Assembly: GCF_900445255.1 (NCBI RefSeq)
Contig: NZ_UAPU01000007.1
Span: 230,001 to 294,000, forward strand
DNA from: Anaerobiospirillum thomasii
GTDB lineage: Bacteria > Pseudomonadota > Gammaproteobacteria > Enterobacterales > Succinivibrionaceae
Length of the DNA: 64,000 bases
Direction: 5' to 3'
The translations under genes were made by a program, and so were the position numbers. This document shows positions 46,975 to 54,787 of this stretch, in pieces. Position 1 is the stretch's first letter. Each line of letters begins with the position of its first letter. The notes beneath the pieces were generated by a model. That model was not told where the DNA came from. It saw nothing but the letters and a program-made list of their open reading frames with translations, and made no database searches.

Positions 46975-47475
46975 ATGAAAAATAACAAATTAAATACAAC
47001 TTTTAAAATCAGCCGTGATGGCTTTATTGCAGACATTAATTTTAATGAGATAAATATAAATATGGTTTATAACAATAGTTTTAAATTAGATGATTTTATT
47101 GAGTTACTAAAAAACAAAAATATTGAACTTGATAATGATGCATTAATTGAATTGGATACAGAATTTAAATCAATAAATGAAAGCGCCGAGGTTTTTAGAA
47201 TAGAACAGTTAAGCAAGGCAGACTTTCAATATGTTAGTGCTGTATATCAAGGTGGAAGTGTTGAATTCAATATCAAGTTAGGCGCACATTTCTTTGATGT
47301 TTATTACAGCCCTCGTTACGGTTTTGAATTTAAATCAATCATGCGTAAAGATGATTTTATCAAGTGTGCTTTTATAAAAAGTAAAGAGGAGATTAAACAG
47401 GTATTTAGATATGTGAATATTAGACTTCACGGTCGTGAAAATGCCGAGAGAGCTTGGAAGGCAGGGGTGGTTTAA
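46975..47475 (+). CDS. Hypothetical protein, 166 aa
   Basis: First gene of a plus-strand run of seven small unknown genes. Lys/Asn/Asp-rich N-terminal half, with the C-terminal part containing HFFDVYYSPRYGFEFKS. AGGGGG lies five to seven bases before the ATG. No membrane segment; no recognised family. Confidence 0.5.
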   Translation: MKNNKLNTTFKISRDGFIADINFNEININMVYNNSFKLDDFIELLKNKNIELDNDALIELDTEFKSINESAEVFRIEQLSKADFQYVSAVYQGGSVEFNIKLGAHFFDVYYSPRYGFEFKSIMRKDDFIKCAFIKSKEEIKQVFRYVNIRLHGRENAERAWKAGVV

Positions 47476-47476
47476 T

Positions 47477-47572
47477 ATGTTAGCAGGAATTATAAGAATG
47501 ATATTTATATATTTTATAGTGGCATTTATCTTAAATTTTATATTAGTTTTAAGTCAGTTTTTAGAGGGATAA
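47477..47572 (+). CDS. Single-helix micropeptide, 31 aa
   Basis: MLAGIIRMIFIYFIVAFILN then a hydrophobic end LSQFLEG. It starts 1 bp after the previous stop and ends just before the next gene, so coupled translation is plausible. Function unknown. Confidence 0.4.
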   Translation: MLAGIIRMIFIYFIVAFILNFILVLSQFLEG

Positions 47573-47576
47573 AAAT

Positions 47577-47849
47577 ATGAATTGTTTAAAACCTATAGAC
47601 AATAAACCCCTTTTATTATGGTGTTTATGTGGGTATTCAAAAACAGGATTTAGAAAATACATAAAAGCTAATTTTTACCATAATGGCGAGGTCTATCGTA
47701 CTTATGAAATTGCAGAAATTTGTGAGTTTAAAATGAAGGATTCTTTACTAATCATAAACGGCACAAACGCCCCTGAAGTTGAGATATTAAAGGCCTTGAC
47801 TGAAAATTTTAACCTTGATTATAAAGACATAACTGTATCACATTTATAG
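47577..47849 (+). CDS. Hypothetical protein, 90 aa (paralogue of 47859)
   Basis: Pairs with the next gene by eye: RKYIKANFYHNGEVYRTYEI here against CRYIIKASFFLDGKIYNSEQ there, with the same spacing to a SLLIINGT/SLCIKTHL strand. Soluble alpha-beta protein; unknown role. Confidence 0.5.
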   Translation: MNCLKPIDNKPLLLWCLCGYSKTGFRKYIKANFYHNGEVYRTYEIAEICEFKMKDSLLIINGTNAPEVEILKALTENFNLDYKDITVSHL

Positions 47850-47858
47850 AGGTGTACC

Positions 47859-48143
47859 ATGGATAAACCAATTTTAAAAGCTGAATTAATAAAACAGATA
47901 ACATTTTGCCGTTACATAATTAAAGCGTCTTTTTTCTTAGATGGAAAAATTTATAATTCTGAACAAATTGCGCATATTATAGATTGTAAAACCATGAATG
48001 ACGGCTCTTTATGTATAAAAACGCATTTAAACCCATTTGACGCCATTTTGATAGCTTTATATAAAAAATTAGACTTTGATATATATGCCGTCAAAGATGA
48101 ATGTAAAAAGACCTTTACTGTTGGATTAATGGGGAGACTTTAA
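47859..48143 (+). CDS. Hypothetical protein, 94 aa (paralogue of 47577)
   Basis: Tandem duplicate of the upstream gene, now quite diverged. AGAGG with a six-base gap before the ATG. Unknown role. Confidence 0.5.
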   Translation: MDKPILKAELIKQITFCRYIIKASFFLDGKIYNSEQIAHIIDCKTMNDGSLCIKTHLNPFDAILIALYKKLDFDIYAVKDECKKTFTVGLMGRL

Positions 48144-48145
48144 AA

Positions 48146-48541
48146 ATGGATTGTATAACAATGAATGTAAAAATAGATTTAGAGGTTGATGGATTAGAGC
48201 CCGTTACTGTATACGGCTATGAGGGGCTTAAGGTTTTAATGAATTTGCAAAATCCTGACAATAATCTATACAACTTTTTATATAAAAATTTTGATTTTGT
48301 ATATTTAACTATTGAAACCGATTGTAGACGGTTTAGCCATGAAATTCAAAAAATGGATTTATTTTGTTATTTGGATTATTTGGACATGATCCACAATGAT
48401 GTAAGCACACAGCAAGAATTGAATGACTTTATAGATGAATTATATAGTTACAACTATAGCGATAATGAAACATTTGAGTTTCAAAGTTTGGTTAGTGCTT
48501 GGCTGTACATTGAAGGTAATAAAAAAAAGATAGAGGGTTAA
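48146..48541 (+). CDS. Hypothetical protein, 131 aa
   Basis: Very acidic, Tyr/Asp-rich C-terminal part (FIDELYSYNYSDNETFEFQS). Starts 3 bp after the upstream stop, with GGGGAG inside that gene. High negative charge is a feature of some DNA-mimic anti-restriction or anti-CRISPR proteins, but no specific similarity is recognised. Confidence 0.5.
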   Translation: MDCITMNVKIDLEVDGLEPVTVYGYEGLKVLMNLQNPDNNLYNFLYKNFDFVYLTIETDCRRFSHEIQKMDLFCYLDYLDMIHNDVSTQQELNDFIDELYSYNYSDNETFEFQSLVSAWLYIEGNKKKIEG

Positions 48542-48545
48542 TAAG

Positions 48546-48744
48546 ATGAATTTAATATTTAACCATGGTAATGATCGCTACATGGCTGAAATTGAAGAGC
48601 TGTATATCAATACTAAAAAAAATGGCAAATATCAAACTGTTTAAAGAGGGCTATTCAAATTTGTTTGAGTATATAGGCGTTCAAACTATCAAAGAATGTA
48701 AATCAAAGAATGCTTATATCAGGGCTATAAAGGGTTTAATTTAA
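48546..48744 (+). pseudogene. Small gene split at an A8 run
   Basis: ATG 48546 opens 32 codons (MNLIFNHGNDRYMAEIEELY) ending at 48644. A second frame from ATG 48622 (MANIKLFKEGYSNLFEYIGV) continues to 48744. The two overlap at CTAAAAAAAATGG; loss of one A would make a single protein of about 65 residues. It could be slippage, decay or a sequencing error. Confidence 0.45.
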
Positions 48745-48756
48745 GAGGCTCAAAAA

Positions 48757-49092
48757 ATGGAATTTAAATCAATATTAAAAGATAAAAGATTGTATAGTGT
48801 TAACGCATTAAGCCACATTGTGGCAGGATATGAGTTTGAGCCGTCTGACGGTGACGATCGCTATATTTGGACAAACATGCTACTAAGTGATATCACCAAA
48901 GATAAAAAAGACATTGACGCAAATAAAGAGGCGATCGTTTTTGTGGCGTATGACTTAAGCACACAAATGTGTATAGGGGTTGAATTTGACAATATAGACG
49001 GCGATCTAGATTATGATGAATGGCTAATCGCTAAAAAAATGACTAAGGCGATCAATTTGGCTTTTAAGCGTGGTACTATCAGGATAGTATAA
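48757..49092 (+). CDS. Hypothetical protein, 111 aa
   Basis: Soluble, acidic centre (NIDGDLDYDEW). AGAGG precedes the ATG. Followed by a weak hairpin AAAGGGC / GCCCTTT (49100-49119) that lacks a T tail. Unknown role. Confidence 0.5.
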   Translation: MEFKSILKDKRLYSVNALSHIVAGYEFEPSDGDDRYIWTNMLLSDITKDKKDIDANKEAIVFVAYDLSTQMCIGVEFDNIDGDLDYDEWLIAKKMTKAINLAFKRGTIRIV

Positions 49093-49138
49093 CAATAATA
49101 AAGGGCTTCACGGCCCTTTACACATAGGGGATCTAAAA

Positions 49139-49498
49139 ATGACATCTGACTTCATGAAATATAAGCCACGTTGGAACAGTATACCAACATATAAAGAGTA
49201 TGACTTTGACGCATCTTTGAATTATAAGCCCTTAGAATACTATACATCATTAAGTACAGATGAATACAATAAGCTAGGTACAGAATTAAAGAGCAATATT
49301 GAGTTTACTAAATGGGCCTATAAAATTGGTGTAATTGGTGAATATAGATGCAGATACATGGTTAAAAAGCTGACATTAAAGCATAAAATTTATAATTTCT
49401 TTAATGGGCAGGTATTTTGGTGGATTATTGTGCCTGTAACGTCATGTATTTGTATATCGTTTTTTGTTTGGTGGATCCTTGAATTGTTAGGGTTTTAA
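49139..49498 (+). CDS. C-terminally anchored membrane protein, 119 aa
   Basis: A soluble N-terminal part of about 90 residues, then one hydrophobic helix (FWWIIVPVTSCICISFFVWW) at the end. AGGGG with eight bases to the ATG. Last gene of the accessory run, followed by a terminator. Unknown role. Confidence 0.5.
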   Translation: MTSDFMKYKPRWNSIPTYKEYDFDASLNYKPLEYYTSLSTDEYNKLGTELKSNIEFTKWAYKIGVIGEYRCRYMVKKLTLKHKIYNFFNGQVFWWIIVPVTSCICISFFVWWILELLGF

Positions 49499-49516
49499 AG
49501 ATAAATATTTGATTTT

Positions 49517-49542
49517 AGGGGCTTTAATGCCCTTTTTTTTAT
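49517..49542 (+). terminator. Terminator after the accessory operon
   Basis: AGGGGC / GCCCTT stem with a six-base loop and an eight-T tail. Confidence 0.75.
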
Positions 49543-50442
49543 GTCTGCTATCAAAGTGGCGTGATATGTATGTTTATTTGATGCTATTCAGTGCATAAAG
49601 TAGCGTAAAGCCGTGATATTGTTCTAAGCGTTTTAAAAGTATTGACAGCGTTGTATTTTAAGGTTTTAATTGTATTCAAGGGGTAACAATCTCACGCGCG
49701 CGTCCTAGTATATATATTATATAGTTATCTAGTATCTAGTATATCAAGTATCAAGTGCTACAAAGACCGATCAGCGTATTCAGCGCTTTGCAGTTCGGTA
49801 CATAGTGCTACTACTTAACTTAGGCTAACGCCACCACACCCCTCCTCACCACACCACACAAACATATCTTAGTATCGTATCAAGTATCAGGGGAGGGGCA
49901 GGGGTGGTACATGCATGTCACGTGTACAGGGTTATGCCGTTATCCTGATACGCCGTTAAGCTGATATAGCTTTATGACGTTATGCCATTATGCCATAAGT
50001 AAACCCACAAACAAACAACTTTGAAACTTTGGACTAAGTGAATTACAGGGCTAAGGGATCCAATAGGCAGGGTTTTGGTGATAGGTATGCACGGCGTGAC
50101 GGTATGGGGCTGAATGGTTGGGGGCTGATTGTGGTAATCAGATTAAAGCCTTAAGTATCAGGGGCAGGGGCGTGGTATGGGTCAAATGTGGGTCACCTTG
50201 AGAGTAATCAGACAAGTTTCTGTACTACCTGTATGGTTTCAAATGCGTATAAAAATTAGAGGTACCCCATTCGCTTTTAGACCCCTTGCCCCCACGCGAT
50301 ACGGTGCCTACTCTATATAACCCCTCCCAAAATTTTTCTGATTTTCAAAACTTTGACCCTAGGCTTCCTTATGGGCGTGACATGGTACTTGTTATGATCC
50401 TAGGGTCTCTGTTTTGGTTTTTGGTGAGAGGAGTAACTTGAC
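49541..50442. other. 0.9-kb region without genes, repeat-rich
   Basis: No credible coding frame. It contains short repeats of GTATC/TAGTAT (49707-49760), two copies of AAGTATCAGGGG followed by GGGCAGGGG (49883 and 50153), runs of CGTTATG-like words (49935-49995), and a TGGGTCA heptamer pair (50178 and 50189). Base composition jumps locally to GC-rich. It could be an origin, a recombination remnant or a regulatory region; nothing decides between these. Confidence 0.5.
50178..50195 (-). repeat. Third tandem heptamer pair (inverted TGACCCA)
   Basis: TGGGTCA at 50178-50184 and 50189-50195, 11 bp apart, the exact complement and period of the pair beside attL. Confidence 0.45.
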
Positions 50443-50616
50443 ATGATGCTTATAACTCTCTTAAGTCTGATTGTTATCCCTAGACTTATTATGTATGTAT
50501 CTGACAGGTTATTCTTTAGGGCTTGTGACGACAGGATAAAAGGAAAACTGCATTCTAATCACAATTCTTTTGAACAGCAAGCCAAGGCATGGCGAGATAT
50601 GTGGGACGGAAATTAA
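50443..50616 (+). CDS. Small membrane-associated protein, 57 aa
   Basis: MMLITLLSLIVIPRLIMYVS then a charged tail ending WRDMWDGN. GAGAGGAG precedes the ATG by about ten bases. First of four co-directional genes ending in thymidylate kinase. Unknown role. Confidence 0.5.
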   Translation: MMLITLLSLIVIPRLIMYVSDRLFFRACDDRIKGKLHSNHNSFEQQAKAWRDMWDGN

Positions 50617-50628
50617 ATAGGAGTTTAT

Positions 50629-50946
50629 ATGATAAGTAAAGATGTTGTGGTGCTGACGGTGGTAGCGTTCCGTATGTGGTGCTATATGACAAAACCACTC
50701 ATAGCTATAAAGGCTTTCTTGGTGGCTGTAGGTCTTTTATGTCTATTCCCATACCTAGAGGCTATAGACGCCCTCGCTCCTGCAATTAAAGTCCTAGATG
50801 TGGTAGTGTTCCTTATCCTTATATTTGGCACTATAGGCTATGGGTTTTATGCGTCATTCATGGCCGTTAATTGCAATATAGCTGTACATGACGACCCTCT
50901 GCTCTATATAAACAAATACGGTCAGGATTTTCTCAAAGTGGATTAA
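50629..50946 (+). CDS. Membrane protein, 105 aa
   Basis: Two to three hydrophobic segments (AIKAFLVAVGLLCLFPYLEA; VVVFLILIFGTIGYGFYASF). AGGAG before the ATG. Unknown role. Confidence 0.55.
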   Translation: MISKDVVVLTVVAFRMWCYMTKPLIAIKAFLVAVGLLCLFPYLEAIDALAPAIKVLDVVVFLILIFGTIGYGFYASFMAVNCNIAVHDDPLLYINKYGQDFLKVD

Positions 50947-50960
50947 GTACGGAGGCTTTT

Positions 50961-51104
50961 ATGCTAAACAAACTCAAAGAATTTATTATGTCTGCGCTCT
51001 CTAGCGACAAAGACGAGGCCGATAGCGCTAATCGCCTGCTGTCTGTTATCGCCCTATCACTTGTTATCATGACCTTTACAGGCGTGTTTGTTATATTAAA
51101 CTAG
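50961..51104 (+). CDS. Small single-helix protein, 47 aa
   Basis: MLNKLKEFIMSALSSDKDEA then a C-terminal membrane helix (LLSVIALSLVIMTFTGVFVI). GGAGGC lies seven bases before the ATG. Unknown role. Confidence 0.5.
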   Translation: MLNKLKEFIMSALSSDKDEADSANRLLSVIALSLVIMTFTGVFVILN

Positions 51105-51112
51105 AGGACTAT

Positions 51113-51727
51113 ATGAATAAAGGAATATATATAGCATTGGAAGGTATGGACGGTGTAGGCAAAAGCACAGTGATGCCGTACATAGAGGACTATATCAAGT
51201 CTAAGGGACGTGAGGTGGTAACCGTCCGAGAGATAGGCTCTACACCTTTAGGCGAACGGTTGCGTGACATTATCAAGTCCAACTGCCCTATGGACGCCAC
51301 AAGCGAATTCCTCTTAATGCTCACAGCTCGGCATCAGCTTTTTAACGATGTAGTGCGCCCTGCCCTTGCCGATGGAAAGGTTGTCATATCTGATAGATAC
51401 TATATGTCAACAATAGCCTATCAGTGCGCAGGGCGTCGGCTAAACTATGCACTTGTTGAGACTATGCATAAAAACTTGAGCCTATGGACTTATGCTGATT
51501 ATGTCTTTATCCTGCAAAAACCTTTTGACGATGCTATAAAAGCTCAAGGTGGGGGCGATCGTTTTGAGAGCAGTCTAGACTATCAGCTCCGTGTTTATAA
51601 CTTTTACGCTAATCAGGGCTATCCTGTCTTTGATAAAAAGAATTGTGGCCATATCTTTAATATAGATGTTCACCCTGATCCTAATGTCACTGCTAGACAT
51701 GTCACAAATAAGCTAAGTTTCCTTTAA
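51113..51727 (+). CDS. tmk: Thymidylate kinase
   Basis: Phosphorylates dTMP to dTDP. 204 residues, the bacterial length. P-loop GMDGVGKST (11-19), DRYYMST (94-100, the DR(Y/F) motif), and LID region GGGDRFE (146-152). The usual REPGGT substrate loop reads REIGST (39-44), losing the proline and one glycine, which may alter activity. It lies in the phage accessory region and so supplies dTTP for phage DNA synthesis. AGAGGAC upstream. Confidence 0.9.
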   Translation: MNKGIYIALEGMDGVGKSTVMPYIEDYIKSKGREVVTVREIGSTPLGERLRDIIKSNCPMDATSEFLLMLTARHQLFNDVVRPALADGKVVISDRYYMSTIAYQCAGRRLNYALVETMHKNLSLWTYADYVFILQKPFDDAIKAQGGGDRFESSLDYQLRVYNFYANQGYPVFDKKNCGHIFNIDVHPDPNVTARHVTNKLSFL

Positions 51728-51738
51728 TGACAAAAATA

Positions 51739-51762
51739 AAGCCCTCACTTTCCGAGGGCTTG
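51739..51762. terminator. Bidirectional terminator between tmk and the antirepressor gene
   Basis: AAGCCCTC / GAGGGCTT with a seven-base loop, between convergent genes. Confidence 0.75.
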
Positions 51763-51772
51763 TGTTATAATA

Positions 51773-52561
51773 TTAGCCAAGTTTGTGTCTTAATTGTGGC
51801 AGTGATGCACATATAAAAGGCATGATGGGTGGACAGTCGGACTGCCTTAGGGATTTAGCAGTAAAGTCTCTTAGTTCATCTTGGTACATACCGACCGTAT
51901 CAATGAATTTCTTAATAGGCTTGAGCTCCTCTAAGGCGTTCGCTCTCACACGGCTAGCCTCGTTATCCCTAATCTCCTCTAGGGTTCTCTTTAATTCAGC
52001 CTTAGCCTCTACACTTAAATTCAACTTGTTAAACATATCAAACAAGCGCTCCTCGGCATTTACATTCATATCAAGTCTTGTGGCGTTTTTGCAGTTTGGA
52101 TTAGACGCTATCATAAAGCCCTGCTTTTTAGCCTTGTCTATAATCTCATCTAATGTGGCACCTATTTCACTAGGCAAGCTCTGCTTGATAACGTCTAGCT
52201 TTTTAACATAGGACAGGCTCTTGTCAATCTTAGGCACAGCATACTGCCCTGTTTTGCGTATTTGTGGCAACACCTCGTTGAATACCCAATCCTGAAAAGC
52301 TCTAGCCTCTGCTTTCCTTGACTTGAAAATAATACGGTACAGGTTCGGCTCATTAACAAATGCTAATGTCTGCACACCCCTTGTCGAAGTAACGAGGGAG
52401 TTATTAACTACCCCATTAGGATCTAGGGATTTATTAATGTCACTTTTATACGATATATTAAGTGCTGTGAGGACATCTTTTTTGCAAAACCATACTTGGT
52501 TGTTAATGATAGCGGTGCGCACTTTGTTGGCATTAAAGTTGAATATAGATACGTTAGACAT
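51773..52561 (-). CDS. Bro-N domain antirepressor-like protein
   Basis: 262 residues. The N-terminal Bro-N domain (about 1-110: VRTAIINNQVWFCKKDVLTA, LAFVNEPNLYRIIFKSRKAE, FQDWVFNEVLPQIRKTGQYA) is typical of phage antirepressors such as P22 Ant and P1 Ant. The C-terminal region is helical and species-specific. It would inactivate the CI-like repressor or its equivalent to induce the lytic cycle. Translation starts at ATG 52561 with AGGAG at 52568-52572, embedded in a sequence that can be masked by the upstream leader RNA (see 52568-52775). Confidence 0.85.
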   Translation of the reverse strand: MSNVSIFNFNANKVRTAIINNQVWFCKKDVLTALNISYKSDINKSLDPNGVVNNSLVTSTRGVQTLAFVNEPNLYRIIFKSRKAEARAFQDWVFNEVLPQIRKTGQYAVPKIDKSLSYVKKLDVIKQSLPSEIGATLDEIIDKAKKQGFMIASNPNCKNATRLDMNVNAEERLFDMFNKLNLSVEAKAELKRTLEEIRDNEASRVRANALEELKPIKKFIDTVGMYQDELRDFTAKSLRQSDCPPIMPFICASLPQLRHKLG

Positions 52562-52567
52562 AAAAGT

Positions 52568-52775
52568 CTCCTGTTAGATTATTTTTCAGTTTTTAAAAGA
52601 TCTAAGAGGTGGTGGTAGGTGCTGAAAAACTGCTAACAGACAGCCGTGTTTATTTAGGTATATCACACGACACCTACCATAGACGCACAGTATAGTTACA
52701 GCTATACTATGGGTAGAAAAGGTTGCGTTCTGTTAAAAGTGTTTTTCAGGCACTCGACCCACGCCTTAGGGTCGT
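52568..52775 (-). ncRNA. Candidate c4-like antisense leader RNA controlling the antirepressor
   Basis: Transcript direction minus. Three related segments lie in the leader. A1 (52749-52730) reads CTGAAAAACACTTTTAACAG. B (52639-52622) reads CTGTTAGCAGTTTTTCAG. A2 (52589-52571) reads CTGAAAAATAATCTAACAG, and its 3' end overlaps the antirepressor's AGGAG. B can pair with A2 by 8+7 bp, or with A1 by 9+6 bp. B is held in a loop closed by CACCTACC/GGTAGGTG (52678-52671 with 52621-52614), next to a CGTGT/ACACG hairpin. Further 5' are AGTATAG/CTATACT and ACGCA/TGCGT hairpins. The two-block complementarity to the antirepressor ribosome site is the logic of P1/P7 c4 RNA. Confidence 0.6.
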
Positions 52776-52780
52776 ATAGG

Positions 52781-52809
52781 AGCATAGAACGCTGTTTATA
52801 AAATGTCAA
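52781..52809 (-). promoter_or_regulatory. Near-consensus sigma70 promoter for the antirepressor leader
   Basis: On the minus strand TTGACA (52809-52804), 17-bp spacer, TATGCT (52786-52781). Transcription should begin near 52775, about 210 bases before the antirepressor start, leaving room for the structured leader. Confidence 0.8.
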
Positions 52810-52887
52810 TAGGATTTTTAAAATTCTTAGAATAATTATAGTTTACAATCCGTTTATTTCAAGGACTATTTTTCAACTATAAATAAA

Positions 52888-52914
52888 AAAGCCCCCTAGA
52901 GGGTAAGGGGCTTT
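52888..52914 (-). terminator. Terminator of the early-left operon
   Basis: AAAGCCCC / GGGGCTTT stem with the T-run on the minus-strand side. It closes the long operon 59961 to 52966 before the antirepressor promoter. Confidence 0.85.
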
Positions 52915-52965
52915 GAGAAACCAAATTATAGAGGATTACAAAAATGAATTTGCAATCCGCCTTGA

Positions 52966-53196
52966 TTATCTCACACTATCTTTAATAATGCTATACAAAA
53001 TTAAAATCATAGCTATCGCTCCGTAAAATAGGATAAATGATATAAAAGTACAGCCTACTCCCATGGTGAATGATGTCAGCAGATTTATAGGCACCTCATA
53101 GTCGTGCGAGATAAAGTGCACATAAAAGCCATATGCTCCACAAGCCAAGGCGCCGAACATCCCTATCAATACAGCGATAAGCCCTAATATCTCCAT
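52966..53196 (-). CDS. Two-helix membrane protein, 76 aa
   Basis: MEILGLIAVLIGMFGALACG and a second helix (MGVGCTFISFILFYGAIAMI). AGGAG upstream. Last gene of the early-left operon. Unknown role. Confidence 0.55.
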   Translation of the reverse strand: MEILGLIAVLIGMFGALACGAYGFYVHFISHDYEVPINLLTSFTMGVGCTFISFILFYGAIAMILILYSIIKDSVR

Positions 53197-53204
53197 ATCA
53201 TCTC

Positions 53205-53585
53205 CTAGTTCAAATATACGTGCTTTACAGGCTTGCCGTACTTTTCAAAAGCTGTTTTATAGTTAGACCAAAAAAAAGACTCGGCTATACCGTAGGCTTG
53301 GTGAAAACCGTTACATCGTAAACAAGTGATGGCTATTCGCTTGATATTAAGATAAGGGATAACCTGATTATAGTTCTCAAGTTCAAAGAACAATATCTCC
53401 CCTCCGCTGTAACGGCTAAAATCAAAAAGCTTGGTTAGGTCTAAATTTGAGCCCCAATGCTCGGCAATACGTGGCAGGTCGTCAAGTCTTATGTAAACGC
53501 CATCATCGTATTTTATGAATGAGTTGTGATAGAAAAGATCGCCGTCTATGTTAATTGTAACTTTTGCCTCTACTGCACTAATCAT
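53205..53585 (-). CDS. Hypothetical protein, 126 aa
   Basis: Soluble; GGAGC four bases upstream, overlaps the previous gene by 8 bp. Contains a Cys/His-containing stretch (CLRCNGFHQAYG). No family recognised. Confidence 0.5.
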   Translation of the reverse strand: MISAVEAKVTINIDGDLFYHNSFIKYDDGVYIRLDDLPRIAEHWGSNLDLTKLFDFSRYSGGEILFFELENYNQVIPYLNIKRIAITCLRCNGFHQAYGIAESFFWSNYKTAFEKYGKPVKHVYLN

Positions 53586-53823
53586 CTTTTGCTCCTGTGT
53601 TGCTGTTAATAAAATCTTGAAAGAAGTTTTTGCTTCTATTGATATGCCTTGTCCCTTGCCTTAACATCAACTCGGCATTATAAATATTGGCATCGTTCTC
53701 AAGCGCTCTGTCACGAATAAACATTCTGACCTTGTTGTGTAAGAGCCTAATCTCAAAGTTTTTTAAGGTTATTTGTTTACATAGCTCATCTAGCTCTTTT
53801 ATCTCGTGTTCTTGTAAACTCAT
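53578..53823 (-). CDS. Hypothetical protein, 81 aa
   Basis: Helical and charged (KELDELCKQITLKNFEIRLL), likely coiled coil. AGGAG upstream. Early-left operon. Confidence 0.5.
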   Translation of the reverse strand: MSLQEHEIKELDELCKQITLKNFEIRLLHNKVRMFIRDRALENDANIYNAELMLRQGTRHINRSKNFFQDFINSNTGAKDD

Positions 53824-53831
53824 ATCATCTC

Positions 53832-54632
53832 CTAATCAGCTAATCTGTATTTGTTTAAATAGGTGTTGTCGCTATCTACAAGCTCTTTGAACTTGTTAAT
53901 TACAGAGACATGGTAGCCCTTAACCTCGCCGTAATTACTATCCTCTATCTGTAATGTCTTAACGCCCATACGCTCGGACAGTGCAGACAGCTTGCGACCT
54001 ATCTGTATGTAGGTTCCCTTGCTCAAGGCAAAGTAATTCTTAAGCCACGGTATGGCCTTTACAGTCTTATAGGTCTTGCTGTTGCCTATCTCGGTTAGTA
54101 ACATCTCATTCTCTCTTGAAAGTCTTGATGCTGTATTCATGGCAGTTGCCTCACGCTTGGAGCCTATCCATGCTTTAGTCTTAATAGCATCGTCTCTTTG
54201 CTTTTCAGCTAATAGAAGTTTCTCCTGTTGATCAGCCCACTCTCTAGCCATGGCTATAGGGTCTGCAAAGTTTGGTACTCTGCCACCATTTAAGGCTTTC
54301 TCCATATCATTAAACTTATTAATGTAGGCTATCTTAAATTGCATAGCCTTTTCACCTGTATACCCCATGACCAAAAGGGTTACGCCGTCTTTGGTTATAA
54401 GATATTCAGGCAATGTACGCCCTATAGGATCCTTATATTCATTCAACGCAAAATTGCGTTCAATAAAATTGCCTTGATTATCAATAAGATTCTTAACGTC
54501 TCTTAAAACGTCTGCGTGTCTTTTATTAAACACTTGAGCTATATTTCTAGAAGTTGTTACAAGACGATTGTTTATATTTTTAACTTCAACTTCTGCCACG
54601 TTTAATTTGTCCTGTACGATAATGTCTGTCAT
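53832..54632 (-). CDS. Rha-family phage regulatory protein
   Basis: 266 residues. The N-terminal Rha domain (about 20-110) shows RLVTTSRNIAQVFNKRHADV, NQGNFIERNFALNEYKDPIG, YLITKDGVTLLVMGYTGEKA and FKIAYINKFNDME. The C-terminal part has an antirepressor-type helical region (ALSKGTYIQIGRKLSALSER). Such proteins alter lysogeny decisions or interfere with growth. A second antirepressor-type protein besides the Bro-N one. AAGGAG upstream. Lies after a 250-bp repeat-rich gap. Confidence 0.85.
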   Translation of the reverse strand: MTDIIVQDKLNVAEVEVKNINNRLVTTSRNIAQVFNKRHADVLRDVKNLIDNQGNFIERNFALNEYKDPIGRTLPEYLITKDGVTLLVMGYTGEKAMQFKIAYINKFNDMEKALNGGRVPNFADPIAMAREWADQQEKLLLAEKQRDDAIKTKAWIGSKREATAMNTASRLSRENEMLLTEIGNSKTYKTVKAIPWLKNYFALSKGTYIQIGRKLSALSERMGVKTLQIEDSNYGEVKGYHVSVINKFKELVDSDNTYLNKYRLAD

Positions 54633-54787
54633 AATTTATCTCCTTAATGACTTTAGTTTGATAAGGGTGTTGCTATTAACTTCACCCTTATGTTTATTCA
54701 ACCTGTCGCGTTTTGCTACATGTTCTAAGATGTAACGGCTCGTTACGCCTTGGTGACCTCGTATTTCGCTAGGTCATCTAATTAACC

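Noticed and set aside
49700-49900. CRISPR array in the repeat-rich region
   Set aside because: The repeated words are short, overlapping and irregular, with no constant repeat-spacer period; no cas genes.
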